From positions 1-11,687 of the forward strand of contig CANRJL010000023.1 of assembly GCA_947630935.1 (NCBI GenBank): DNA of 11,687 nt. Direction: 5' to 3'. Positions within the stretch are counted from its first letter, which is position 1, and each line of letters opens with the position of its first letter. Under the pieces are notes generated by a model that saw nothing but the letters and a program-made list of their open reading frames with translations, did not search any database and was not told the origin of the DNA. Of the stretch, positions 1-6,377 are shown piece after piece. Made by a program: the position numbers and the translations under genes. Source of the DNA: an uncultured Bacilli bacterium. GTDB lineage: Bacteria > Bacillota_I > Bacilli_A > RF39 > UBA660.

Positions 1-20
1 ATAGTTTTTTAGTCATTAAG

Positions 21-57
21 AAGATAGTTTTTTCTATCTTTTCACGTTCTATCTTTT
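21..57 (+). repeat. Leader hairpin with duplicated 3' arm
   Basis: AAGATAG (21-27) is the exact reverse complement of CTATCTT at 34-40 (loop of six T) and of a second CTATCTT at 49-55. The 11-base unit TTCTATCTTTT occurs at 32-42 and 47-57, and ATAGTTTTTT occurs at 1-10 and 24-33. The arms can therefore form two mutually exclusive hairpins, the second one followed by a short T run. It may be the terminator of a gene ending to the left of the window, or simple-sequence drift. No gene is supported in 1-123. Confidence 0.4.
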
Positions 58-86
58 TATGTCTGAATAGTTACAAAATACAAATG

Positions 87-100
87 GGATAGCGCTAACA
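87..100 (+). promoter_or_regulatory. Possible cre-like operator (palindromic core TAGCGCTA)
   Basis: The 14-mer GGATAGCGCTAACA agrees with the CcpA/cre consensus TGWAARCGYTWNCW at 12 of 14 positions, with mismatches at positions 1 and 4. It contains the perfect palindrome TAGCGCTA (90-97), which stands out in such AT-rich DNA. It lies just upstream of the ribosome binding site (AAAGGAAG, 106-113) of the exported-protein gene, where a bound repressor could block transcription of the cassette. No convincing -35/-10 pair was found upstream. The assignment to CcpA is by motif only. Confidence 0.3.
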
Positions 101-123
101 AAAAGAAAGGAAGTCCAAAAATA

Positions 124-612
124 ATGAATAACAAAATAATTATAATTACTACTTTTATATTAATTATACTATTAATGACAGCTGGTTATTCTGCCTTTAA
201 TGCCGAATTAAAAATTAATGGTGATGCTCAAATAACAGGTAATTGGAATGTTAGAATCACAAATATCGAAGTAGATAAACAAACAGAAGGAAGCGATGCT
301 GGAAAACCAACATATACTAACACAAGTGCAACTTTTTCAGCACATTTAAACAAACCAGGCGATGAAATAACTTACAAAATAACTATTACAAATTTAGGAA
401 CAATTGATGCAACATTACAAAATATTACTTTTTCCGAGCCCAAAAATAGTGCCAAAGAAATAATTTTTACTTACACTACTCCTGCTAAAGAACTAAAAGC
501 CCACGAAAGCACTTCATTTCTCATTACTATAAAATATGATGAAAAAACTAAAAAAGTTCCAATAAATAATTTTAAAAATATAACAGGTAATATTGAATAT
601 ATTCAAAAATAA
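124..612 (+). CDS. SipW-cognate exported surface protein (TasA/camelysin-like signal region)
   Basis: A 162-residue exported protein. Residues 4-20 form a hydrophobic signal segment followed by GYSAF, then a stretch with a GxAxIxGNW-type pattern and NVRIT around 33-48. This is the layout of the SipW-cognate signal-peptide class (TIGR04088-like), in which the peptide is cut by an ER-type Ser/His signal peptidase. The mature part is rich in Thr, Asn and short beta-type segments (EITYKITITNLGT around 80-92), suggesting a small beta-sandwich at the cell surface; there are no cysteines and no LPXTG motif. The start is supported by AAAGGAAG ten bases upstream. Fifteen bases separate it from the signal peptidase gene, which is its likely processing enzyme. 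Biofilm fibre or adhesin roles are known for relatives such as TasA, but nothing here proves that role. Confidence 0.75.
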   Translation: MNNKIIIITTFILIILLMTAGYSAFNAELKINGDAQITGNWNVRITNIEVDKQTEGSDAGKPTYTNTSATFSAHLNKPGDEITYKITITNLGTIDATLQNITFSEPKNSAKEIIFTYTTPAKELKAHESTSFLITIKYDEKTKKVPINNFKNITGNIEYIQK

Positions 613-627
613 GAAGCAGGTCTCTAA

Positions 628-1011
628 TTGATTAAAAATTTTTTTTCCAACCAAAAATATTGCATATTATTAATTATTTATATCATCATAATAACTTTTG
701 GCAAATTAAATATATATTTCAAATGTTTTGAACAATTTTTATGGTTAATGTTTATCTTGAGTTTTATATATAAAAATAAAGAAAAAATATTTATAAACCA
801 AAAAACAATTTTTTTAGAATTAATATTTTCAGCTATTATTATCTTAATTCATTTTAATACTGGATGGATACTTGGCTTTAAAAAAAGTCCTTTAAATCAC
901 CAAATAATTAAAATGATTTTAACAATATCAAGTGAAATAATTCCTTTAATAGGTATTGAAATTATCAGATGGCTAGAAATTAATAACAAAAAAAAGATTC
1001 ATTCAAAATAA
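628..1011 (+). CDS. N-terminal membrane half of long-form S26 signal peptidase (frame broken at 988-996)
   Basis: The reading frame opens with TTG at 628 behind AGGT (618-621) and stops at 1009-1011 after 127 residues. It consists largely of membrane segments, near residues 11-31, 34-48, 61-83 and 92-117, followed by a Lys-rich tail. It includes GFKKSP around 84-89, which resembles the conserved turn in the N-terminal membrane bundle of long signal peptidase I proteins of AT-rich Firmicutes (from memory of the family). The next frame is open without interruption from 987 to the stop at 1730 and continues the same topology into the catalytic domain, so this is very probably the first third of one gene. 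The frame change maps to an A8 run followed by G. It could be real (programmed shift, transcriptional slippage, phase variation), a pseudogene, or a homopolymer sequencing error. An independent small membrane protein is the less likely alternative. Confidence 0.65.
   Translation: MIKNFFSNQKYCILLIIYIIIITFGKLNIYFKCFEQFLWLMFILSFIYKNKEKIFINQKTIFLELIFSAIIILIHFNTGWILGFKKSPLNHQIIKMILTISSEIIPLIGIEIIRWLEINNKKKIHSK
988..996 (+). other. A8G run with dnaX-type slippery heptamer A_AAA_AAG
   Basis: In the frame of the gene starting at 628 the codons are AAC AAA AAA AAG, so bases 990-996 read A_AAA_AAG, the heptamer used for -1 frameshifting in E. coli dnaX. A -1 slip here moves translation into the frame that is open to 1730. 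No strong Shine-Dalgarno-like stimulator is seen upstream, and only a weak all-A/U stem (1005-1010 with 1022-1027) lies downstream. An A9 run would also give one continuous gene. Confidence 0.6.
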
Positions 1012-1730
1012 AAGAGATAACTATTTTACTATTTTTAGCCGAGATTAACATCTACACATTATTCAAAATAACTACCCGAATAGAATTATTTCAATACTTA
1101 TTTTCTACTATCATCCCTATTTTAGCAAACAATTTATTAGCATTATTTTTAATTAAAAATAATTTATTTTCCTTTACTATTCTATCAAATATTATTTATA
1201 GAATATATATTTTATGCTTTCCAATCTTACCAATTTCAAATTGGTATATCAAAGGAACATTTAACATTTTAGTTATTTTTACAATATACTTTATTATTAA
1301 ACATACTAAAAAGAAAAATACTTTTATTCATCCCAAAAAGAAAAAAATAAGTTTATTAACTCACATCATAACCCTTAATATTTCCCTTTTTTTAATTTCT
1401 TTTATGTTAGGATTATTTTCTTATGAACCAATAGTTATTTTATCAAATAGTATGCATCCCACATTTAGTAAAGGCGATATAATTATTTACCAAAAAGAAA
1501 AAAATAATCTAAATATAGGTACTATTATTGTTTTTGAAAATAAAAATAAAACAATTATTCATCGATTAATAGCAGATGAAGGAACAATATATAAAACCAA
1601 AGGTGACAACAATAAAAATGTTGACAATATCAATATCTCTAAAAAAGATATTAAAGGAATTTATAAATTTCATATAAAATATTTAGGCTATCCCGCTATT
1701 TGGTTAAACAATTTACTACATAATTACTAA
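996..1730 (+). CDS. C-terminal half of long-form SipW/ER-type signal peptidase I with catalytic domain
   Basis: This frame is open from 987 to 1730 but has no ATG, GTG or TTG until 1404, so it is best read as the continuation of the frame starting at 628 after a -1 shift at 988-996, giving about 367 residues in total. The part before 1404 adds further membrane helices (about 1017-1070, 1086-1157, 1194-1300 and 1353-1420). The catalytic region follows: SNSMHPT with the nucleophile Ser at codon 1449-1451, IIHRL with the general-base His at 1560-1562, then TKGDNN. Ser plus His, rather than Ser plus Lys, marks the SipW/ER-type S26B class. Product length, topology and position next to a SipW-cognate protein agree. 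If only 1404-1730 were translated, a 108-residue enzyme would lack most of its anchor. Stop TAA at 1728-1730. Confidence 0.7.
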   Translation, partial: DSFKIKEITILLFLAEINIYTLFKITTRIELFQYLFSTIIPILANNLLALFLIKNNLFSFTILSNIIYRIYILCFPILPISNWYIKGTFNILVIFTIYFIIKHTKKKNTFIHPKKKKISLLTHIITLNISLFLISFMLGLFSYEPIVILSNSMHPTFSKGDIIIYQKEKNNLNIGTIIVFENKNKTIIHRLIADEGTIYKTKGDNNKNVDNINISKKDIKGIYKFHIKYLGYPAIWLNNLLHNY

Positions 1731-1746
1731 TAAGAAAGGCAAGAAT

Positions 1747-2658
1747 ATGAAACATTCAAAACATCTAAATTTTTTTCTAATTTTTCTTTTACTTAGTAGT
1801 CTATTTTTATGGGAATATTCAAATTTTAAAATTAAGAAATTGCAAATAACTAATATTGTATCAGAAAATAAAACAGATTATTCAATTTTATTAAAACCAA
1901 ATTCATTTTTTACTGAAAAAGAATTACCATCTAATAACAATTATGTATCAAATGCAATTGATAAAATAAATATTAATTTTAATTATCAAATAAAAAATCA
2001 AAGCCTACAAAATTTAAAATATTATTATGAAATAAGTACAACATTAACTGGATATACAACCGAAAAAGCTCAAGAAATTTGGAATAAAAAAACTATTTTA
2101 GAAAAAAATTATCAATTTTCAAATAAAGATTTTTTTCTAAACCAAAACATTTCACTAGATTATCAATTTTATCAAAAATTAAAAGAAGATTTTGAAAATA
2201 CTTATCTCATCCAACTAGATACCAATTTAAAAGTAAACTTAAGAATTTATACTTCTGAAAAAGAAATAGATAACAACATTGAATTAAATATTCCAATCAA
2301 TGATACAACAACTGCAATTACAATTAATGAAAACAATAAAAAACAAAAAACACCAATTCCCAAAATTTATAATATATATCAAATTACAAGTATAATTAGT
2401 TTATTAATAAGTTTGGCACTTATTTTCTTAAAATTTACCCAAAAATTTTCGAAAAATGAAAAATGGTTTCTAAATAAATATCATAATTTAATAATAAAAG
2501 TAACTAAAGAACCAAATATCCCTTTTACAAATAAAATTTATATTTCTAATGCCAAAGATTTTGGCCAAATTGCCAATAATTATAATACTTTTATTATTCT
2601 TTATAAAAACACTTACTACATTTTTACAACCCAATATACTTATATTTTAGATAATTAA
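1747..2658 (+). CDS. DUF5305-like membrane protein of the signal peptidase cassette
   Basis: A 303-residue protein with an N-terminal membrane anchor (about residues 8-23), a long extracytoplasmic region (about 25-205), a second membrane helix (about 211-230) and a cytoplasmic C-terminal domain of about 70 residues. The segment YSILLKPNSFF (about 45-55), followed by a beta-rich stretch with LKYYYEIS (about 90-97), matches what I recall of the DUF5305 family, which is often encoded beside SipW-type signal peptidases in Firmicutes and archaea. The start is supported by AAGAAAGG (1733-1739), seven bases upstream, and it follows the peptidase stop by 16 bases, so the three genes look like one transcript ending at the 2660-2701 terminator. 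Biochemical role unknown; possible partner in processing or assembly of the exported protein. Confidence 0.6.
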   Translation: MKHSKHLNFFLIFLLLSSLFLWEYSNFKIKKLQITNIVSENKTDYSILLKPNSFFTEKELPSNNNYVSNAIDKININFNYQIKNQSLQNLKYYYEISTTLTGYTTEKAQEIWNKKTILEKNYQFSNKDFFLNQNISLDYQFYQKLKEDFENTYLIQLDTNLKVNLRIYTSEKEIDNNIELNIPINDTTTAITINENNKKQKTPIPKIYNIYQITSIISLLISLALIFLKFTQKFSKNEKWFLNKYHNLIIKVTKEPNIPFTNKIYISNAKDFGQIANNYNTFIILYKNTYYIFTTQYTYILDN

Positions 2659-2659
2659 A

Positions 2660-2701
2660 AAGGTAGATAACTATTTTTAGTTGCCTACCTTAATTTTTTT
2701 T
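2660..2701 (+). terminator. Rho-independent terminator of the secretion cassette
   Basis: AAGGTAG (2660-2666) pairs with CTACCTT (2685-2691). An inner stem AACTA/TAGTT extends the hairpin, and a run of T follows from 2694. It begins directly after the stop codon at 2656-2658 and so closes the 124-2658 operon. Confidence 0.85.
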
Positions 2702-2822
2702 CTTATTTTTCTTTAAATTTTTATTTATTAAACGAACTTTTACCCCTTTTACGGTAGAAAATTTTTTTTTAACACCATCTGGTAAATTAACTTTTAAAAT
2801 TATATCATGAATTATTAAAAAT

Positions 2823-2831
2823 TGCTATAAT
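2823..2831 (+). promoter_or_regulatory. Extended -10 promoter TGCTATAAT
   Basis: A perfect TATAAT (2826-2831) is preceded by TG at 2823-2824, an extended -10 that can work without a good -35, and none is seen. The predicted transcription start lies at about 2837-2839, right at the Shine-Dalgarno AGGTGA (2837-2842), so the leader would be about 10 bases. Confidence 0.5.
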
Positions 2832-2847
2832 AATGTAGGTGAAGCAA

Positions 2848-4059
2848 ATGAATATAATAATAATTGGTGGTGGAGCTTCTGGCTTAGTATCAGCAATCAT
2901 TGCCAAAAGAAATGGTGCAAATGTTACAATATTAGAAAAAAATAAACAATGTGGTAAAAAATTATTAATAACGGGAAATGGTAGATGTAATTTTTGGAAT
3001 GAACAACAAGACATCAAATTTTACCATTCCAATAATATAGATATTTTTGAACAATTTTTAAAAGCTAACAAAACCAAAGTATTAAGTTTTTTTGATTCTA
3101 TTGGAATAGTTTCTAAAAATAAAAATGGCTACTACTATCCCTTTTCAAATCAAGCAGTTAGTATTTTAAATGCTCTTCTAACTGAAGTTCATAAATTAAA
3201 AATTAATATTATTTATGAAGAAGTTACAAACATTGAAAAAAGCCAAAACTTTAAAATAACTTCCCTAAAAAACACTTATTATGCTGATAAAATTATTATT
3301 GCAACAGGTTCTAAAGCATATCCCAAAACAGGTTCTGATGGTTTTGGCTATATTCTAGCTCAAAGATTAGGTCATTCACTAATTCCTATTTTTCCAGCAC
3401 TAGTCCAAATAAAAGGCAACGCTAGTTACTATCAAAATTGGGCTGGAATTCGTTGTGAAGTAAAATTAGCTTATTATGAAAAAAATATTTACCAAAAAGA
3501 AGAAATTGGGGAAATTCAATTAACAGATTATGGTATAAGTGGTATATGTGCCTTTAATCTAAGTAATCAAGTTGCTAAAAGTTTAACTAAAAAACAAAAA
3601 ACTGAAATTTTAATAAATTTTGTTCCCTGGTTTCAAGGAACTAAGAATGACTTTAAAGAATGGTTAGATAATCAAAATAAAAAACTAAATAAATATACAT
3701 TAAAAGAAATTTTAGAAGGTTTTTTAAATCACAAACTAGTAAATTTGCTATTAAACCTTGCCAACATAAATGAAAAAACAACTTGGTCTCAAATTAATAA
3801 AGATAACATTGTCAAATTAATTATGGAATTTGCATTTATCCCTACCGAAGTATTATCTTTTACCAATGCTCAAGTTTGCAGCGGTGGCATTCCTCTAACC
3901 GAAATAAACATGAAAACAATGGAATCTAAAATAACTAAAGGTTTATATTTCACAGGAGAAATATTAGATGTCAACGGCGATTGTGGAGGATACAATCTTG
4001 GGTTTGCTTGGATGAGTGGCATTGTAGCTGGAGAAAATATTACTAAAAAAGAAGATTAA
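2848..4059 (+). CDS. BaiN/YhiN (HI0933) family NAD(P)/FAD-dependent oxidoreductase
   Basis: A 403-residue flavoprotein. The dinucleotide-binding motif GGGASG lies at residues 7-12, with the acidic ribose-binding Glu at 30. The family signature GKKLLITGNGRCN is at 36-48. ATGSKAYPKTGSDG and the C-terminal TGEILDVNGDCGGYNLGFAW follow, both characteristic of the HI0933/BaiN group (E. coli YhiN, RdsA, gut BaiN). Length is normal for the family. ATG at 2848 was chosen because AGGTGA (2837-2842) is correctly spaced for it; an in-frame GTG at 2839 overlaps that site and has none of its own. It is transcribed alone and overlaps truB tail-to-tail by four bases. Substrate cannot be read from sequence; bile-acid metabolism should not be assumed. 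Confidence 0.88.
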   Translation: MNIIIIGGGASGLVSAIIAKRNGANVTILEKNKQCGKKLLITGNGRCNFWNEQQDIKFYHSNNIDIFEQFLKANKTKVLSFFDSIGIVSKNKNGYYYPFSNQAVSILNALLTEVHKLKINIIYEEVTNIEKSQNFKITSLKNTYYADKIIIATGSKAYPKTGSDGFGYILAQRLGHSLIPIFPALVQIKGNASYYQNWAGIRCEVKLAYYEKNIYQKEEIGEIQLTDYGISGICAFNLSNQVAKSLTKKQKTEILINFVPWFQGTKNDFKEWLDNQNKKLNKYTLKEILEGFLNHKLVNLLLNLANINEKTTWSQINKDNIVKLIMEFAFIPTEVLSFTNAQVCSGGIPLTEINMKTMESKITKGLYFTGEILDVNGDCGGYNLGFAWMSGIVAGENITKKED

Positions 4060-4892
4060 AGTTTCATTAAAAAATGATAACAACCTTCTTTTTTTTCATA
4101 CAATGCAACATCTTTATGCTTATAAGTAACAATAATTCGCAAATCATCATTAGTTAAATTTAAAGTATTACCATTAAGTACTTTTTTATAATCTTTTTCA
4201 CTAACTTCTACTTTCAAATATGCAAATAAATCAGTTACTAACAATAATGGAGTATTTTCATTTATTTTAGCTAAAGGAATACAATTTAAAATAGAAAAAT
4301 CACCTTGTCTTATTCTTCGTAAAGATACCATTGTTGCCACCGTATTTAAAGATTTTGCTAAATCTAATATCAAACTCCGAATATAAGTACCTTTACTAAC
4401 TATTACTTTAAAAGTAACATAAGGTTTATTTATTTCTAATATTTCTATTTTTTTAATCTCAACTTTCCGCTTTGGTAATTCTACTTCTTTATTTTCTCGT
4501 GCATATTCATATAATTTTTTGCCATTTACTTTTACTGCCGAATATTTAGGAACAGTTTGCCAATAAGTCTTTGGATAATCATCAAAAACTTGCCGAATTT
4601 CTTTTTCCGATATATTAACTTTTTCTTCTTTTAAAATATTTCCTTCCAAATCTAAAGTATCCGTAAGAATTCCAAACTGCATTGTTGCTACATATTCTTT
4701 ATCATAAGCAGAAATAGCTGAAACAAATTTAGTATACGTTCCTAAACATACAATTAAAACACCAGTTGCCAGAGGATCTAAAGTACCAGTATGACCAACT
4801 TTTTTAGTTTTATAAATCTTACATAACTGATTTACTACTTGCCTACTTGTTAAATCTTTTGGTTTATCTACTAAAAGAATACCATTTTTCAT
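4056..4892 (-). CDS. truB: tRNA pseudouridine(55) synthase TruB
   Basis: A 278-residue enzyme that converts U55 of the tRNA T-loop to pseudouridine in the cytoplasm. It opens with GILLVDKPKDLTS (residues 4-16), followed by the catalytic motif GHTGTLDPLATGVL with Asp39 as the likely nucleophile. YSAVKVNGKKLYEYAR and GTYIRSLILDLA further along are standard TruB signatures. The frame is open further upstream, but the ATG at 4892-4890 is the start: AAAGGAAA precedes it, it is the family start, and its ATGA overlaps the TGA stop of the upstream SDR, implying translational coupling. The C-terminal part is shorter than in E. coli (about 314 aa), as in many small-genome Firmicutes. Its usual partners rbfA and ribF are not beside it. 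Confidence 0.95.
   Translation of the reverse strand: MKNGILLVDKPKDLTSRQVVNQLCKIYKTKKVGHTGTLDPLATGVLIVCLGTYTKFVSAISAYDKEYVATMQFGILTDTLDLEGNILKEEKVNISEKEIRQVFDDYPKTYWQTVPKYSAVKVNGKKLYEYARENKEVELPKRKVEIKKIEILEINKPYVTFKVIVSKGTYIRSLILDLAKSLNTVATMVSLRRIRQGDFSILNCIPLAKINENTPLLLVTDLFAYLKVEVSEKDYKKVLNGNTLNLTNDDLRIIVTYKHKDVALYEKKEGCYHFLMKL
4061..4096. terminator. Weak bidirectional hairpin inside the truB 3' end
   Basis: GTTTCATT (4061-4068) pairs with AATGATAAC (4073-4081) with one bulged T and an AAAA loop. On the plus strand a T8 run follows at 4089-4096. On the minus strand the hairpin is followed by TTTAATC and a T6 run. Because the two flanking genes share their stop region, this is the only place for terminators, but the distance to the T runs makes it weak. 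Confidence 0.35.
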
Positions 4893-5650
4893 TTTTTTAT
4901 TTCCTTTCGATATTGAATAGAATACACAATTTTTAATAAAAAAGACCATGGTATAAAACGACTAAAAAATAAACCAACTTTCATCATTATTCCTGGAACT
5001 ATAATTAATTTTCGTTTAAAAGTTTTATCAATAGCATATTTAGCAACTTGATAACTATCCAAACCTTTTACACTAAATTTTCCATGAGCTACTTTATTAA
5101 ATTCTGTATTTACAGGCCCCGGACACAAAGCACTAATCACAACCGCCGAATGATTACGTCTTAATTCTTCATGAACAGCCATTGTCAATTTCGTAACATA
5201 ATTTTTAGTAGCATAATAAGTAGCCATATTAGGCCCAGCCAAAAAACCTGCACTACTACAAACATTTAAAATATAACCTGAATTTTTTTCACAGAAATAT
5301 TTTAAAAATAATTTCGTAAAAATATGATAAGTTTTAACATTTAAATCTATCATCTGTAATTCTCTATTTAAATCTGTATGGCAAAAATCACCAAATAAAC
5401 CAAAGCCAGCATTATTAACAAATAAATTAATATCCTCATCCTTAACTTTCTCATAAAAAGAATATACATTTTTTTCAACAGCTAAATCAACAGCATAAAT
5501 TTCCACATTTACATTTGCTAATTCTTCCTTTAGTAATTCTAAATTTTCCTTCCTGCGTGCGACTAATATTAAATCCCAACCTAAAAATGCCAAATATCTT
5601 GCCATATCTTTTCCAATTCCTGATGAAGCACCTGTAATCACAGCTTTCAT
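4889..5650 (-). CDS. Short-chain dehydrogenase/reductase (DltE/YqjQ-like)
   Basis: A 253-residue classical SDR, presumably a cytosolic NADP(H)-dependent oxidoreductase. The cofactor loop TGASSGIG is at residues 6-13; Arg32-Arg33 after the second strand favour NADP over NAD. NNAG is at 79-82, and the catalytic residues are Asn104, Ser132, Tyr145 and Lys149 (YYATK), with PGPVNT later. The C-terminus is more hydrophobic than usual (FFSRFIPWSFLLK), suggesting membrane contact. The start has AGGAGG at 5664-5669, thirteen bases upstream, which is slightly long; an in-frame stop just upstream rules out an earlier start. It is the first gene of a two-gene unit and overlaps truB by ATGA, although no functional link is known. 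Substrate unknown. Confidence 0.85.
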   Translation of the reverse strand: MKAVITGASSGIGKDMARYLAFLGWDLILVARRKENLELLKEELANVNVEIYAVDLAVEKNVYSFYEKVKDEDINLFVNNAGFGLFGDFCHTDLNRELQMIDLNVKTYHIFTKLFLKYFCEKNSGYILNVCSSAGFLAGPNMATYYATKNYVTKLTMAVHEELRRNHSAVVISALCPGPVNTEFNKVAHGKFSVKGLDSYQVAKYAIDKTFKRKLIIVPGIMMKVGLFFSRFIPWSFLLKIVYSIQYRKEIKK

Positions 5651-5706
5651 AAATAACTATTTACCTCCTAAACTATTATCCAAATTTTTTACTTAACACT
5701 ATCTTT

Positions 5707-5735
5707 AGTATAACCATAAATTTACAAGAATACAA
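5707..5735 (-). promoter_or_regulatory. Sigma-A-like promoter of the SDR-truB operon
   Basis: On the minus strand TTGTAT (5735-5730) and TATACT (5712-5707) are separated by exactly 17 bases. Predicted transcription starts near 5700, leaving a leader of about 50 bases containing the AGGAGG site. Confidence 0.65.
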
Positions 5736-5740
5736 TCAAT

Positions 5741-5770
5741 TAAAAAAATAAAAAACTCTCAAAATGAGAA
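5741..5770 (-). terminator. Rho-independent terminator after the 178-aa gene
   Basis: On the minus strand TTCTC (5770-5766), loop ATTTT and GAGAG (5760-5756) form a short hairpin followed by TTTTTATTTTTTTA down to about 5742. It starts just past the stop codon (5774-5772). It separates this gene from the SDR-truB operon, whose promoter lies immediately downstream. Confidence 0.75.
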
Positions 5771-5771
5771 T

Positions 5772-6308
5772 TTAACGTACTCTTTTATAATTTTTATCAA
5801 TTTCTAAATCTTCAATAACATTAATTGCTGGAGATGTAATAGCAGATGATTCTAGAAAAAAACCATGATAACAAGCATCATTTAATGAAAAAGGTAAATA
5901 ACGTCCAAAAATTTCTAAAAATTGGCGAAAAGGTAAAATCATCTTACCATTTTCATCAATAGCAGATATTATAATCTCAGCATTTAAAGGATATAATTGA
6001 TGAACATATTTAGCATATTCCATAGCAATTCTTTGCCCTCTTTTAGATAAAGTAACTTCAATATAGGTATCTACATCTAATTTTACATAGTTATCTAAAT
6101 CTTGATTTTTAACAAAAATAGGACCTTCTAATATTCCTCCATTTACATAAGGAGATTGTTCAAAATTTTCATAAAAATTATTTATTAATCGCAATAACTG
6201 AATACTCACAGAGTTAACCAAAGGATTTTGCGAATCATTTTTTAGCTTAGCCATTCCTTCCGGTGATAATTTGACAATAGTCTGATCATTTAAATTAATT
6301 TTTTGCAT
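5772..6308 (-). CDS. Unrecognised soluble protein, 178 aa
   Basis: I do not recognise this family. The product has no signal peptide or membrane segment. It opens with a beta/turn region (INLNDQTIVKLSPEGMAKL, about residues 4-22), has a likely helix at about 33-50 (VSIQLLRLINNFYENF), a long helix-forming segment RGQRIAMEYAKYVHQLY at about 90-106, then aromatic-rich loops with GRYLPF and CYHGFFLESS. No metal-binding or nucleotide-binding motif is evident. GGAGG (6320-6316) lies seven bases from the ATG, which supports the start. It has its own promoter and terminator, so it is a single-gene unit between the pyrophosphatase and SDR-truB genes. Base use matches its neighbours, giving no sign of recent transfer. 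Confidence 0.75.
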   Translation of the reverse strand: MQKINLNDQTIVKLSPEGMAKLKNDSQNPLVNSVSIQLLRLINNFYENFEQSPYVNGGILEGPIFVKNQDLDNYVKLDVDTYIEVTLSKRGQRIAMEYAKYVHQLYPLNAEIIISAIDENGKMILPFRQFLEIFGRYLPFSLNDACYHGFFLESSAITSPAINVIEDLEIDKNYKRVR

Positions 6309-6330
6309 ATTTTAGCCTCCAATGTGAACT

Positions 6331-6359
6331 ATTATAACGATTTAACAATTAAAAAACAA
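6331..6359 (-). promoter_or_regulatory. Sigma-A-like promoter of the 178-aa gene
   Basis: On the minus strand TTGTTT (6359-6354) and a perfect TATAAT (6336-6331) are 17 bases apart. The predicted start at about 6324 gives a leader of about 16 bases beginning at the Shine-Dalgarno site. The -35 element lies inside the descending arm of the preceding terminator. Confidence 0.65.
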
Positions 6360-6377
6360 GTCTAAACTCGTTTTTTT
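6351..6377 (-). terminator. Terminator overlapping the pyrophosphatase stop codon
   Basis: On the minus strand AAACGAGT (6373-6366) pairs with ACTTGTTT (6361-6354) through eight pairs including one G-U, with loop TTAG. An A run lies before and a T run after. The loop contains the TAG stop of the pyrophosphatase gene (6364-6362), so the hairpin is partly coding. Confidence 0.65.

Noticed and set aside
3..90. Plus-strand frame open to TAG at 88-90, as the possible end of an upstream gene
   Set aside because: The stretch is made of short repeats and hairpin arms with no protein-like pattern, and its true start would lie outside the window.
1012..1403. Treating this stretch as a non-coding intergenic region with an RNA element
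   Set aside because: The frame of the peptidase is open throughout, encodes membrane helices matching the long-form family, and explains the region without an RNA gene.
2690..2824. Minus-strand open stretch encoding a Lys-rich peptide beginning near KVNLPDGVKKKF
   Set aside because: It has no ATG, GTG or TTG start in the open stretch and no ribosome binding site, and it runs into the terminator stem at 2685-2691. The Lys-rich content is expected from A-rich DNA.
2805..3017. Minus-strand 70-codon frame
   Set aside because: It lies antisense to the conserved FAD-binding start of the flavoprotein gene and has no independent signal.
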